Positions 41,835 to 55,400 of a stretch of 64,000 nucleotides of DNA are shown piece by piece. The notes below the pieces were generated by a model. The model was not told the origin of the DNA and did not search any database. It worked only from the letters and a program-made list of their open reading frames with translations. The position numbers were made by a program, and so were the translations under genes. The stretch covers positions 250,501 to 314,500 of the forward strand of contig CP136890.1 in the NCBI GenBank assembly GCA_034359265.1, given 5' to 3'. Position 1 is the first letter of the stretch, and every line of letters starts with the position of its first letter. The stretch comes from Canna indica (taxonomy: Eukaryota > Streptophyta > Magnoliopsida > Zingiberales > Cannaceae).

Positions 41835-44800
41835 TCAGTTTTTCACATAGTGGATCTCTACATTCTCTCTCAACCATTCAAGTACCTTTGCGCCCTCCAA
41901 GACATCTTGTACCTGTAAATCAATATGACCATCTGTCACTAAAATAGAAAAAACTACCAGGAGAAGACGATTATGATGAAAGAATACAATAACCTGCTCT
42001 TTCACACGCTCCTCATCGTACCCTTGATTATTGCGTTTGAACTCTGCAATTGAGTTCTCAACCTCTTTAACAAGCTCCTCTGTTGGAAACTGCAGAATGT
42101 GAACTTACAAGTTTACTATTAGAATATTTGTCAGAAAACATTTTTTCACTTAATCAAGCAAAAAAAATACCCCATATACAAGTCATACATCTTATCTATT
42201 TATCCATTTTCTTGGCAGACATAATATGAGCCACATATAACAACAGTATCACCATTGCACTACTCTAAAATTTTGTGAGCAATGGATTGCCCTCTTCCCC
42301 TCACAAAAAAAATATAATAACATCATCACCAGTTATAAACAAGTAAGAGAAAGGCAATCTTGAGCAAATGATCCTTTTACTAGTTTACAAAGAAAAGTAA
42401 GTATTTGTTCCAATTGTAAATCAGAATTGCCAACAGTAATAATAAACTGATGCTGAACTTAAGTAGAAATCTAGCTATGTAGAATCAGCAAATAAGAAAT
42501 AACCCTCTAACAAAGTTAACCAAGTCTTATCTGAGCTTTTTGGCCCTCTTCAGGGAAGAATGTTCCAGATATCTAACATAACCAACATAAAAACCATTTG
42601 TTATTTGAAAGATCCATATATCTATTGAATGCGCTATGGCAATTTGAATCAATAATAGTACAAAAACTAGTTTGGATATCTACAAACACTGGCAAGCTGA
42701 TTAATTTTTGACTGAGAACTGGATCCTAGTGAAGTTCCTAGCTAAACCATTTAGCACTTGAAAATTAGCAAGTTTAAAATATAATTATCTACAGAATTGT
42801 AGATAGCACAAGCTATATAATACATGATAAAACACCTTATAGGCAACATTTCTTTTGTCAAAAGAAAAATCATTAACTAGTCTGGACATATCCAGATCCA
42901 ATGAGATATATCACATGTGACATACAGCAATTCCAGATGCTAATAAACAGATGAGCATGTTAATCTAAAGAAACCAAATGACAAGAAAAAAGTATATACG
43001 CATGACTGAAATTAACACTCAAAAATGAAGAGTATTTGAAGAAGAATGTAGAGAACACACCTGCAAATTTTCACACTTGAATATCTCACCGACAGCTAAC
43101 ATTTGTTTTATTATCTTTGAGATACTTTCCTCCTCATTTTTAATGAACTGATCTACTGCTCTTTCACTTGAAAGAGCTGCTAATTGGTTTTCATTTATTT
43201 TTTTGTCCACCTGTCAGTTGTAAAAATTAGGGAAAATGGGAAAAGGAAAGAAAGAAAACAATTTACTTCTTCCAATTCATTCTTTGACCTGTAGCTGTAA
43301 GAGTTTGGCTCCATATAGCTGTCTTCCTTGTTCTTCTAACAAGGATTTAGGAATATCAACCTCGACAATCTGAAGATATGGAGACAATAGATAATTTGAT
43401 TACACAAACAACCATCAATTTTGGAAGAGAACTATGTAATATTTGGACAAGATGTCTATCCAAACGAGATGACACAATAACTCCCAAGACTGCTTTTTGA
43501 CAAATAACATGCGGTATTTCCAGCAAAAATTTATATTTAATACAAATTTTGCATCTAAATGACAAAACAAATAAGCGACCTTGCTTAGTTGATCCAGAAT
43601 TGCATTATCCGTTGCTTGTTCTATTGCAGTTTGCTCTACTTCTTTACATCTCTGCAATATTGCTTCCCAAACCTGTGCAGAAAATAAAAAGAAAAAGTTT
43701 TTCTATAAAAAAATCTACAAATTAAAAGTTTAGTCATTAACTGAAAAGGATGATGGAATCATGGAAAAGGATCCAGACAAATAATTTCATGTGAACTAGA
43801 CAAGTAATACAATTTTTTTGAACCAAAAAAAGAACATACAAGTTATACATCTATCTTCTACACATTCTAATATTCATTAAGTACAAATATGATTGAAATA
43901 AGTAAATAGAGGGAACCTCATTCAGTGTATTGCATCCAGGAAGAAGCTTTTCAGCAAGAGAGTCATCTAGTTCTGGTAAATCTCTGTAGAAGAGCTCTTT
44001 GCATTCAACCTACAAATTGATAGACAAAATAAATTATTCGTCGGTTGAACGAGAAGGATTTGAAGAAGAATCATAAAAACATACTTTCTAGACATGAAAC
44101 ATTCTATCCTAATCCATGAAAGGAAGAAAATCTTGCTGAGGAGAATGAGTAATACAAAATAAAAATTTCAATTGTGCACTAATTTCTCATTAGTGCATTT
44201 ACATACTGGCAGTTACTATAGTATAATGACAATCAACATACAGATCAATGATAATTATCCTTATTAAAAAGGAAGCAACCAACAGATTGAACACTTAACC
44301 ACTTAATTATGGGCCTTTAACTGATGAGGAACAAAATTATACAACTTAGACATGAATTTGAAAGTTCTTGCTCAAAATGGAGGCTTTTCTGAAATTTGTG
44401 GAGAACATTTAGCACGAGGAAAGAAATGAAACATAGTAAGTAACAGAACCAAGAGAGAATTAGTCACCTGTATCTCTTAAGGTTTAGAAATCCTTAAGAC
44501 CTGAGACTATAGGATGCAGCAAATATGATTTGCAAATAAACAGTAATTTTTGTACTACAATATAATAAACTCACAGTAAACTGAGCACGAACACCTCGAA
44601 GATTTTCCTGTGCCCATGATTCTGGAAACTGAAGCGGAAATGTCCTTGTTTCACCTTGTCGGATCCCAATTATTGAATCAAGAAAGCCGGGAAGGAGGTT
44701 GTCACTTTCTTCCGTGTCCAGATGGAATCCTAGCCAGATAGATAATAAACTAACTTGTTATAGGCACAAAGAGCAAGTTTTCAAAGTATAAATACAAGGC

Positions 44801-47800
44801 TAAAAATGTAGACATCCTTGAAGTATACCCTTGTATCAATTGGATGATTAGTTTTTTTGTATGAATTTCATCCCTAAACTTAGTGATTGAATAGGCATCT
44901 TGATCAACTATTATTGCTTTTTGGACCATAAGCAAATGCCATCTAATCAACACTATTTACAGTCCAGAAAGCAATATCAACTAGGATGCTTATTCAATGT
45001 ATCATCACTACATTTTTGTTAACTATCTTGGATAGAGGGACTCGATTGAAATAATTTGATAGTTTAGAGATGGGATTGATATCCAAAAAATAACAAAAAG
45101 TTAAAGTCTGAAATTGCAGCTATTCAACCTTTTCTCTCAGCAGATGGGATTTTTTCACCTCCAGACTCATCTTCTCCAATTGTTTTTGCACATATATCAA
45201 GAACTACAAGGTCACTGATCTAAGAAGTTACAAACATTTGTCAGCAATAAGCTCAACATTTTGAGATAATGCAATTAAATTTTAGGAAAAGCCAACATCA
45301 ACATTAATAGATTATCTACTTTCCAAGTTGAAGACAAATCTGATAAGCTACATATTTAGAAGTCCGTAAAGAAAGATAAGGCATGTTATTCAAAGGTAAT
45401 AAATTTAAAGCTAAAAATAACTAGTTTCTAATATTTAATAAACCTATAAAATCGAAGTGAATGTATAAAACTAAAAATAATTGGATGATTTGTGAAAATC
45501 AAATCGCTCATATAATTGAAAAGGCTAAGCGGGCATAATGAGAATCCAAAAGTCAAGGATGGGCGGGCAATACACCTTCCCTTCCAACATGGGAAAGAAA
45601 GGAAACTCCAAGAGGGTGACATAATCTACATGACAAAGAGCATGATGCTCTTAGTAATGTTGAAGGCTTTACCAAGTGATCGGGATTAGAATACTGGCAT
45701 AAGAGAGATTTTAAGTCTGAATCCTTTCCCTCAACTTTTTTTTAAAAGAGTCCCACAAATCCAAGTAGAAAATATTGTATTAGACACTTGGCAGATAAGT
45801 GTTCTGTATAGCATGGTAAATAACAGTTATACAAATCAAAGCAAATTTGGGTCCTTCAACTCACTACAATATTAACAAACTCTTGAATTACAGCCAACTA
45901 AAACAGCAGTACAATGCAAGATCAATTAGTTGATAGTAATGATTATATGAGTCTAAAAATTTGAATGCAAGAAGGAAGGCAATACCAAATCAAAAGCTTA
46001 TTATTCATATCTTGTTTAACTGATACCTGCAAACCCCTATCAGTTACAATTCTGAGTAAACCCAGAGCCTTATGACGCCGTCTTAGCTCTCTTTCTGAAG
46101 CACTTTTAGCTTCAACAATGCTGTCTATCTCAACAACAATCTTCAGATTTTTGTACTTATCTTCAGATAGCCATTTGATCTCAGGAGACACATCAGCGAC
46201 AACTTCATACCTGAGAGATTGAACATCAGTGATCAGTTTTCTTCTTTTTCTTCTCTCTATTTAAGGTGGCTGTAGATTATCTATGAGGCAACTAACATGT
46301 GAGATAGAAAACAAAACCAGATCAAATGCAGATCAAATATATTGCAGAAAGTTTTCAACAATGATTTGCTTCTTCTCAAGAGCATGTACTTAAGAGTTAA
46401 ATTTGGGTATCAAGTCAGGTCTCTTTTGTGCAAATGATATTCCATTTTGCTTAATGGCAAAATGTTGTACATATATAATGTGCGCGCGCATATGTGTGGG
46501 GTTCAATATGTTGGCATGTTGCTATAAAAGTGAGTTGTATAAGCATACAACTAATGGTTTGGACCTTTCCTAGCAGGCTTTTAGGATAGTAGTCACAAAG
46601 TCAATTTCAACATAGTATCAAGAGGTCCTAGGTCTGAGTTCTTCTAAAGACGTGTATTAATACCCTGAGATAAGCTGTTTGTCCATGTGTTGGGCGTAGA
46701 TTGAGTCATTGGCTAATAGCTTAAACTTTGGGGACAAGTGATCACCCAATCAAATTCACTGATTGATATTGAGCTCAATCTTCATCAACATTAGTCTCTT
46801 AGAGAGAGGTAGTCACAATTACCAGATATCCCACTTGATACGATTGTCATGGGTTAACAAATGTTGAATGATAATTTATGATCAATTCATAAATCCTTAT
46901 GGAGTATAAATATCTAGCTAATAGTACCTTTCCTTTAAAGCCCCAATACCCCTAATTCAGTAGATAGACCATAGATAATGCAGCACCAAAAATATGTCAC
47001 AACAGAGAAAGAATAGAACATGGCCTTAATAAATAAGCAGTCACATAATTTGAACATTTCACTCAAAAGGATGCAATAAAAATGTTAAAAACTAGGGTAC
47101 CAACCTGAAAAAATCTTCTAGAGAGAAGGCATCAAACAATTCAGAGAACTTGGTTGCAATACGAACAGAGTCCTTCAAGGCCCTCCCCTCCACCTGCGTG
47201 GATTTTTTTCAATATGAATATCATCATGTGTTTATTTAAGAAGTGCTTAAGTGGCTAGAATCTAACAAATTAATCATGCATGGTAGCCTTGGTGAAATGA
47301 ATAATCTATAAGCTGTATGAAAAATGCATTTTACTGGTATAGTAGAGAATTGACAACAGTCAACTCATCATGGCTGTGACAAGTGCTTGTCTTAAAAGAA
47401 ATGATAAGAAAATCTTTAATTTCAAAGAAAAGAAGACTGTTTCAATCTATCATCATTCATGATCTGTTTGTTTCATTGAAATCTTTAATTTCAAAGAAAA
47501 TCTTTTTTGTTCTTTGTACACTGGATATATCTTCTCTAGTCTTATCTCTTTTTAATCCGAACACCAATTAAACAAGGATTAAAATTCGCCTCTTATCCTA
47601 TCCTAACATGCTCATTCAAGCTTTAGCAACATGTCAATTTAGACAAATGTAGCATAGTGATATGTTTGGCATGCAAAAAAGAGCTTTGTCAGGATGGTAT
47701 AATTTGATAACAAACTTGGCAACCCTATTTCAAGAAAAAGATGTAATTATTTTCATACTTTTTTGGTAGAATCATAGTTGACAAGCTAATGCAAACGTTA

Positions 47801-49428
47801 CATACTGATGCCATGGCCTGTGGAAGGGTTTTCTTCAAAGTTGCTTCAATTGCAGCTTGCTGCACATTGTGTCTACCAATGTAGTTCAGAAGTATATTTT
47901 CTGGAACTTTCTTCCCTGGTCGAAATCCAGGAACCTGAATGAATAGTTTTGATCAGGCATTTCATTGGAATTTTACATTTTTACTATAGCATCACAAAGT
48001 AGCCACTACCTTAAAGACTATTCCAAGAGAAGCAAAAAAAAAAATATGGAAGCAGCTGTACAATTTATTAAAAGATGGTTTTTCTTAGAACATGACTGAC
48101 AGGCTGAATCTTCCTTCAGTTTACTAAGTATAATACACAAACTATCCCTGAATAAATCAATTGAAGTAGTCTACCAAATAGACAAAATGGCAACAAGATA
48201 ACGGTTGAATTAGGATATGAGGGCTTCAACGGGCATAGATGAAAGTAGGATAACAACAATAACACAAGCAATTTTCAAAGTAATAGAAAAAACATGAGAA
48301 GACAATCCTTGTGATATTTCTCTAGGTACAGTTATGGAAGTGCTGATTGCCTGATTGCAGAGCGAAATGACTAATAGCAGCTCTGCTGGCAAACAATGAT
48401 GATGGAACATGGAAAAAATTAAGTAGGTAATGGTCCAAGGCGACCACTTATACAGTTTCCATAAAGAAAAAAATAAAAGAATGAAATATTGTAAAACAAT
48501 AAATGAATAAAAACTAAGCTACACTTTTTTTAGTGAAAAAACTAAGTAATACCTTTGCCTGCTTAGAAAATTCAGCCAAGACCTTTCTGTAGCATTCTTG
48601 GCACACTACTGGAGGAACTTCGACGGTTAACCTAACCTGCAAATGGCATCAACTATATATTAGGGCTGGTTTGCTTCATAGGATTAAGGCAGAATAGGAT
48701 TTAGATTTTAATCCATTGTGATTTTAATCCATTGTTTGTTTAGCACATGACTTGAAAGAAAATAGGATTAGAATAATATAAAATTGATATTGTATCCAAT
48801 AAACATTAGATTAAAAATTCTTATTCGGTACTACATTTCATTTGTTATCCTATCCTTATCATATTTACCGAGCCACTAGGAAATTGACATAATCATAATC
48901 CACATAAATAACGTACATGACAATAATCCATGAAATTGCAGAGTCAACAAATCAACGAATTGAGTGTACTCAATGAGACAGAAAGAGTAACAAAGCTGGA
49001 CTCTTCAAGTAAGATTAGCCCTTCAACTTTATTTGCAAGAGAAAGAAGCTAATTTCACTCCGAGCCAACCACAATTTAACAATAATCAGCATTCGTAAAG
49101 GAAATTCAACAAAAGAACCAACGGTGGAGTGAGGCTCCTTTTTCTCCGTCACAAGGACATCGGCGGGTGATCGATCCTCCCCCTTCTTCTTCAGAGCAAC
49201 TGCGCTGGCCAATACATGAAGCGACATCGAGTTCCATGAGGGAGACGAATCAGGAAAATGGCGGCGGTAAGAGGTGCGTAAAGGGGAGCATTGAGAGTAA
49301 AGGCTCGAGGAGGAGTAAGAGGAATAAAGGACTTGCGGGAAGGGGGCGGGATAGACCGAAGGGTGACTGCGAGAGGGGGAGAGGAGGCGGAAAGAGGAGT
49401 TGCAGAGGACGGCCTCCATTAGCGGCAA
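41835..49428 (-). CDS. TIG: Trigger factor-like chaperone, chloroplastic (13 exons, 542 aa)
   Basis: Ribosome-associated chaperone and peptidyl-prolyl isomerase for nascent plastid proteins. Exons (minus): 49123-49428, 48553-48636, 47806-47934, 47105-47193, 46027-46210, 45129-45219, 44575-44729, 43917-44009, 43580-43672, 43289-43369, 43061-43210, 41994-42089, 41835-41912; 1629 nt, phases join. A Ser-rich transit peptide fills exon 1. The N-domain has the ribosome-docking loop PGFRPGKKVP at about 132-141 (bacterial GFRxGK.P). An FKBP-like domain at about 262-345 contains DLVVLDICAK and LLPGFLDSIIGIRQGETRTF. A long helical C-domain follows. The first donor (ACC|GTTGGT) is weak and chosen because it puts EKKEPHST next to VRLTVEVPP. 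The start could also be ATG 49419, three codons later. Introns hold a SMART-like copy (46.5 kb) and a MITE-like insert (48.7 kb). Confidence 0.95.
46509..46759 (+). mobile_element. Degenerate SMART-like element, trigger factor intron 4
   Basis: LTR1-like sequence ends TTTCAACA at 46612, then TAGTATCAAGAG, a decayed primer site. LTR2-like sequence covers about 46688-46759 (TGTTGGGCG ... CTAATAGCTTAAAC ... CACCCAATCAAATTCA). It is antisense to the host gene and closest to the copy near 54.7 kb. Confidence 0.6.
48664..48880. mobile_element. Possible MITE, trigger factor intron 1
   Basis: GGCTGGTTTGCTTCATAGGATTA at the left and repeated TTTTAATCCATTGT resemble the GGTTTG.TTC-starting miniature elements common in plant introns. 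The right border near GAGCCAC is only weakly inverted, so limits are uncertain. Confidence 0.35.
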
Positions 49429-50254
49429 ATGCGGATAGTGGGGGTATGGAGATGAGCAACATAGTGAGCGGTGGTCTAGTTATTTATTGCTAATTTGCTA
49501 CCACATGTTTAGTTGGATAACTTGTTTTAAACTACTGCTCAAATATATATATAATTTAAGATAAAAATTAATGTTTTCATTTAAAATTTGTAAATAATAT
49601 TTTTACTTAAAATATCACATTATTACTGAAATATTATCAACATATTGTTGAGATTTATCGACTAATATTATCTTCTTTTTTAGCGCAGAAGCACGACTCT
49701 CACGCATGCGTGTAAACTCATTATCGAATGGGTTTGTCATGGTGTTGGTCATCATGCGTGTGAGATTCATCACCATGCCATCGACACCAACATCAGCCTG
49801 CATGATATATAAACCACGAAAAGAACACGATATATATGATATATACGCATTATGCGCATTATGCATGCATGAATGTTAGAAGGCAGTGTTGAGAGATTAC
49901 CATGTTGAGTGAAGCAATACTATAGGAAGCCACAAGCAGTCTTGAGAGATTAACGTGTTGTTGAGGTTGAAGCATTGTTGAAAAATTTGCACGCAAAATA
50001 GCATAAATCGAATTGTAAGAAAGAGTAGAGATATGTTGTTCAAATTGAAACAACGTTAAGAAATTAACACCATATATCGAATTGTAAGAGAGAGAATAGA
50101 CTTGCTTGAGAAGAGAGAGAGAGAGAGGGAGAGAGAGAGGTGAAAAAAATAAAAAGAGAGGAAACATGGGGTTGGGGAGAGAGGAGCCGTGAGTGTGAGA
50201 GCATTTTCCTTCCTCGCCTCCCACGACAATCCAATGGTCCCCGTCAAGCTGCGG
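49429..50254. other. Upstream region of the trigger factor gene
   Basis: No gene recognised. (GA)n tracts lie at 50111-50141. The open frame opposite exon 1 (49167-49493) is a shadow. A minus-strand frame at 49615-49866 has no motif I know. Confidence 0.45.
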
Positions 50255-50690
50255 CTCACTTAAATTTAATTGTGATGGCTCCTGGATGCCCTATGAGGTT
50301 GGCATTGGTATTGTCGTCTGTGATTCAGACTCAAACGACTTGCAGGTTGTGGCTTCCCTTGTGTAGCTGAATCGGCTCAAGCCTGCGAGGCCTTGGCTAT
50401 CCATCGTGTTGTGCTGCTTGTAAAAGACATGTAGGTCTCTGCTGCCATTTTTTAATGTGATTGCAAATGTCTAATTGATTGTCTTTCTTCTAATGCAAAT
50501 ATACCTTGCGAGTGTTTCCTATTGTACGGGATATTTTGTCTTCATATAATTTTCCTTTTGCTTTTGTGAATGTAACAGCTGTCCACTGGGTAACAAATTG
50601 GTCCCGCACCAGAAACTTTTCGGGCATGTGGCTTGCTATTCGGCCTCGGAGCTATCCCTGGACTATATTTTGGAGCGTGACCTTCTAGGT
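50255..50690 (+). pseudogene. Second RNase H-like (RVT_3-type) relic
   Basis: Reading across frames gives FNCDGSWMPYEVGIGIVVCD (first strand with catalytic Asp), then QACEALAIHRVVLL, then DCLSSNANIPCEC, then NFPFAFVNVTAVHW. These are the successive parts of the plant RNase H-like domain. TAG at about 50365, a second stop near 50430 and frame changes break it. Unlike the relic at 5045, the N-terminal half is present. No reverse transcriptase precedes it. Confidence 0.65.
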
Positions 50691-50699
50691 CCATCGTTT

Positions 50700-52444
50700 T
50701 TATGCAATTTAATATAAGTTCTTCTTTTGGTAGAGAGAGAGAGAGGTGTGAAAAAAAAAATAAAGAAAAATATAAAAAGAGAGGAGACATGAGAGAAAAT
50801 TCTGAATTTTACTTTTTAATAATATATATATATATATATAAAATAAAAGCTCTGTATTATTTATTGCCATTTTCCTCTTCAATCGTCCCTCCCTCTCCCT
50901 CTTCAATCGTCACTCGGCTTCCTATTTCTCACCCTCTTCATCGAAGTGGATCAAATTCGCCGATGGGAACTCGATCGATCCACCATCAGATCGAACTCCC
51001 CCTCTCCCTCGTCGCGGTAGGCATTGGATGTATCTCGGCGGAGATTACTCCTCCTTCTCCTCGTCTTCCTTTTAGTACCAGCAGTTGTCAAACCAAAGCG
51101 ATCTATGGTGATCCCGAAAGAGAAAATGTTTGCGAAGATCTGGAAGCCAGGATCGAGTTGATCACTGTCAACAGCGACAGATACATACGCGCCTTCGCAT
51201 AAGGTAATCCTCGGAATCTCCAAAGAATTAAATGCGATTTGCCTTGAGCTCTCGATTCTCTCATCTTCGTCAAAATTTTCTTGACTAAAGATTCATCAAT
51301 TTGCGTCAGAAAGTATGGTTCATCTATGTGAAAGATCCAATCATCGCTCGTTTCTTTGGACTTAAGCGATTGTGAATGCGAGTGCAAGATCTTCTCTGAT
51401 TAATGTAGTTGATTCAGCAAAGTCGCCTTTCAGATGATTCCAAAGCCATTTACAAAACTGATAAATATGCAATTCTTTGGCTCACATCTTACGATTCTTC
51501 ATTTGATTGAATATCCAAATAAAATGTCAAACGTTGTAGTAAAATAACAAAAGGATTGAAAACATATCATATTATTTTGTTTCACCTCGTGGCGAAACAG
51601 AGAATGAGATGAAGCATCATGAAAAGGGAAAATTACTTGTTTCTAAACATTCACTATTCATCATCTCATCGATCCCCGTTTTGAGGCAGCGCAGCAATGC
51701 AGCATGGAATGATTATACATACGTGGTTTTTAGTAGTTTCCACATATTCATTTTTTAAAAATGGAAATTATATTTTAACAAAATCACACTAAATAATTTT
51801 ATGAACAATTTTATACATGTAAAAATAAATTTGATAATCATAGCAATTGTTTTTTATTTTTTCATTTTTAACACTTAATATAAATATCTCAAGTTATAGT
51901 GGCATATATGTAATTTTTTTAATCTAGTTTTGTAAAGATACATGTATGATTTAAGTTAAATTTAAAAGGTTATATAAAAACTATTAATTTAGGAGGATTT
52001 ATATAATATTTTTAAGAGGTCAATAATATTTTGAGGAAAAATAACTTTAATATATGTGTATATGTATATATATGCAAATTTTCGATTTTTGATTACTGTG
52101 TATGATAAATTAAAGTAAAGAAAGTTAAATAAACAAATTAGTTGGTATATATACGTGTGCATGTGTAATTTATAGAGGTGGTAATGGATCGGATCTGCCC
52201 ATTGGCGGCACAGATCCGGCCTGACAAAGGACTGTGTTTGATCCGGCCCGAAAATTTTCGGGCGGGGCCAGAAACGGTCCACGTGACCCAGGGACGAGCT
52301 GGCCCGCGTGCGCGTGCCGTGACGGCGTGACTCCCCCGCGGCCCCGCTCGCTGTCTCACAACAACCCGGTCCCCACCCGGCCACCCCCTACCTTCCCACT
52401 CCCCCAAGAAATCAAGAATCACACCTAAAAAGTGAAAAAAGGAG
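50700..52444. other. Spacer and promoter side of the NOL9-like gene
   Basis: An (AT)n run lies at 50822-50841. 50870-51230 is pyrimidine-rich with an open frame (from ATG 50963) and no recognisable motif; it could be a UTR or a gene fragment. 52173-52300 begins TAGAGGTGGTAATGGATCGG, the look of a hAT-like end, and has GATCCGGCC motifs; no right end was found. The region before the ATG is GC-rich. Confidence 0.4.
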
Positions 52445-55400
52445 ATGGCGGAGAACTCCGGCAGGCGTTTCCTTGACGAAGGATGGCCTGTACCCGATTG
52501 CTGGAAGGAAACCGCCGATTGCATCGCCTACGGCTCCTCGTCTCCTCCGGCCATCTCCCTGGTGTGCGGCCCCGGCAACAGCGGCAAATCCACCTTCTCC
52601 CGCATTCTCCTTAATACACTCCTGCAGAGGTCCCTAGCTATAATATATTAATATGTCCATATTTTATATCTTTCTATTCCTTTCTGTGTCCCCATTACAT
52701 ATCCTTTTATTCATAAGGAAAGGGCGATCTAATGAATATATAGTTTTGGTCCGCAGCTATAAGAGAGTGGCTTACCTGGATACGGATGTCGGACAGCCAG
52801 AGTTCTCCACTCCTGGTTGCCTCTCCTTGCATGTCATCGATGAGCAAACTCCAGGTATGTTCCCTGCTTTCTGTTATACTCTCTCAGTTGCTGGATTGAT
52901 ATGCCACTCCCGCTTTTGCAGATTTGACCATTTTGTGCATCAAGAGACCTGAGAGGTATCATATCCTTGCTGATTCCGTATCTATCTAGTTTCGTAGTTT
53001 GTCACGCTAAATATATGGATCCTATCCTTGCTGATTTTTGGTATTCATTATTAAATTAAAAGATTTTATGCCTTGCAACATATTTTTCCATTGAATGGGG
53101 ATTATCATAATAACCTTTAATTCTTATGTGCTTATCCAGAACTTTTGAAGTAGATATCATCTTCATCTTTACTTTCAACACTTATGTGCTTCAGCATCTC
53201 ATGATACAAATTTGAAACATACCAGTTTTTCTCTCCTGCAAAACATATACTCTGTTCTGAATTTTTGCTAGAACAGCATGTTCAAGAAGTTTCTCCAAAG
53301 AACATTGAAGTACTTTTCTCTTTCAGGTGCTTCTTTTTTGGCGATGTTACTGCACAAAGAGATCCAAAATCTTATTTGAATTATATCTTCAGCCTTTTTG
53401 ATCACTTTGTTGTCAACCATTACAAATCTACTGTGCTTGTTAAATCACAGTACTCAATGTTACCTCTTGTTATTAATACATCCGGATGGGTGAAAGGTAT
53501 GCTTTCAGACTTTTGGTTTCAGATTTGTAGTTTGCGTCTTACCACTTCTGATGTGGAAAGGACTTTGGGGATCAATTGATCGAGAAGTGATTAAAATGTT
53601 ATGTCCTACCTAAAATGAATCCCCAAATAGAGAATATCACCTAGATGACCACGTAATAAGAAAACACGATTAAACATACCAATACTTTGGGATATCATAA
53701 CAGATATCACAATAAGAATCACAGCGGAATAATCAAGAAGGATAGCCCCAAAATCATATGCATCATATTAACATCAAAAATCTATTTAAAAATGTAGCAT
53801 GTTTGATCATATCCAACCAATAGGAAAAGAAATATTCCAAAGCCAAAATTATGACGTCTCAAAAGAATACTTGTCATAGGATCTTCTCCTCAAAACTCTA
53901 GCTATCAAGAACGTCCATCTAGCTATTATACCTACAGAGGATTTGAGGCAAATACAACAAAAGTCAACAGAAAGTTTAGTAGAATTTCCCAATATGACTA
54001 GTAAAAGCAATGAGATCATCATGCCATGAAATGACAATGACCATCCACAATATTCAAATATATATAATAGCAAAAATGCAATTAAGCCTCTATATAGGTA
54101 TCCTAGGCACAAGTGCACAACATAAAAATATTTTTTAATATGGAAAATCTGATATTTATGTTAGGTTCAATTTTCATTTTGTTCTCATGCCTAGGTGTTG
54201 GATATGATATGTTGGTGGAGATGCTGAGGTATATGTCTCCGACTCATGTTGTTCACATTCGTGTCTCGGCTGAACGTAAGAACCTGCCATCTGGATTTTT
54301 CTGGGTAGAAGGAAATGAAAAGACTTCAGTTAATCTGATGGAAATTCCTGCATTACATGGTTCCTCTACTCGACAGTATGTTGGCTTTTTGCTTACTTCA
54401 AAGGACTTTAACCTATTAAAATATCCAACTATTAAATAAATTGGCAGCTTACTTCTTGTTGTTCTGCAAGTGCTGAATATGGGAGAATATATTTCATGGT
54501 CGCCTTGCAAGTAAAAGAGTTTTCACTACAAGCATAGATAATAATAAGTGGCCATTTCCTCCCAACTTCACTTTTATTGCTGAAGGGCATCTTTTAACCT
54601 TATTTTTTGCACAATAACTAGTGGTATCGTACCATTACATTTGATTGTGTTACCATTGACCCAAAATGCATAAGTTATTAGGAAGTGCACTTATACATTT
54701 ATATTATTTACATTCCCCTTGATATGTGGGCTGGTGGATTGGATGCATGGTTGACTTAAATTAATTGTTTTTTTTTTTTATGCATTAGTTTGACAGGATT
54801 TGATCACATTACCCTTGCTCTTATGTTATGTTAAATTTGATTGGGTGATCACTTGTTCCAAAATATCAAGCTATTAGTAAAAAATCCTTTTTAGTTTCTG
54901 TATTCGCCAAGCTGCGCACGTGACATTTCCATGGCGGGTAGTGATGGGGTTAAGTTGTGTCCAAATTGAACTTGAGTCAAATTTCATCTTGGCCTACTTA
55001 TATATTATGTGTTTTGTTTGATCAATCGGATACTTTCATACTTCTAATAATGAAGTCCCATTTCAACTAGTTTCATGCTTTTACCCCATAGGACAATAGA
55101 CTTTTATGCTATAATTTGAGATGCAACTTGGTATTTGTATGCAAGAGACCATAACCCAAAGGACTTTTTTCTTTACCTCATTAGTACTTTCTTTTCATTT
55201 TCCTGATTTTTTATTCTCTTTAATCTAAGTTTAAATATCTCTGTTGTTCTTTTCCATGGTTAGTTCAATTATGTAGATTTGCTGCAACTATGTCCTGTTT
55301 AAATCATTTTTGGCAGAGCATCTTCTATGATAACTTCTTGAATGATAGCTTCGGAGTGGTTCTTTACTTGGTTTTTGTGCTATTGGTGAATTATACCTAC

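Noticed and set aside
49167..49493. 108-codon open frame on the + strand, Arg/Gly/Lys-rich
   Set aside because: It is antisense to exon 1 of the trigger factor gene, and its composition follows from the Ser/Pro-rich transit peptide on the other strand.
50702..51202. 166-codon open frame on the + strand
   Set aside because: It starts in (GA)n and (AT)n repeats, has no recognised motif and no matching exon downstream; kept only as a remark on the spacer.
51103..51387. 94-codon minus-strand frame (KKILTKMRESRAQGKSHL...)
   Set aside because: No family recognised, and no splice partner or start context supports a gene.
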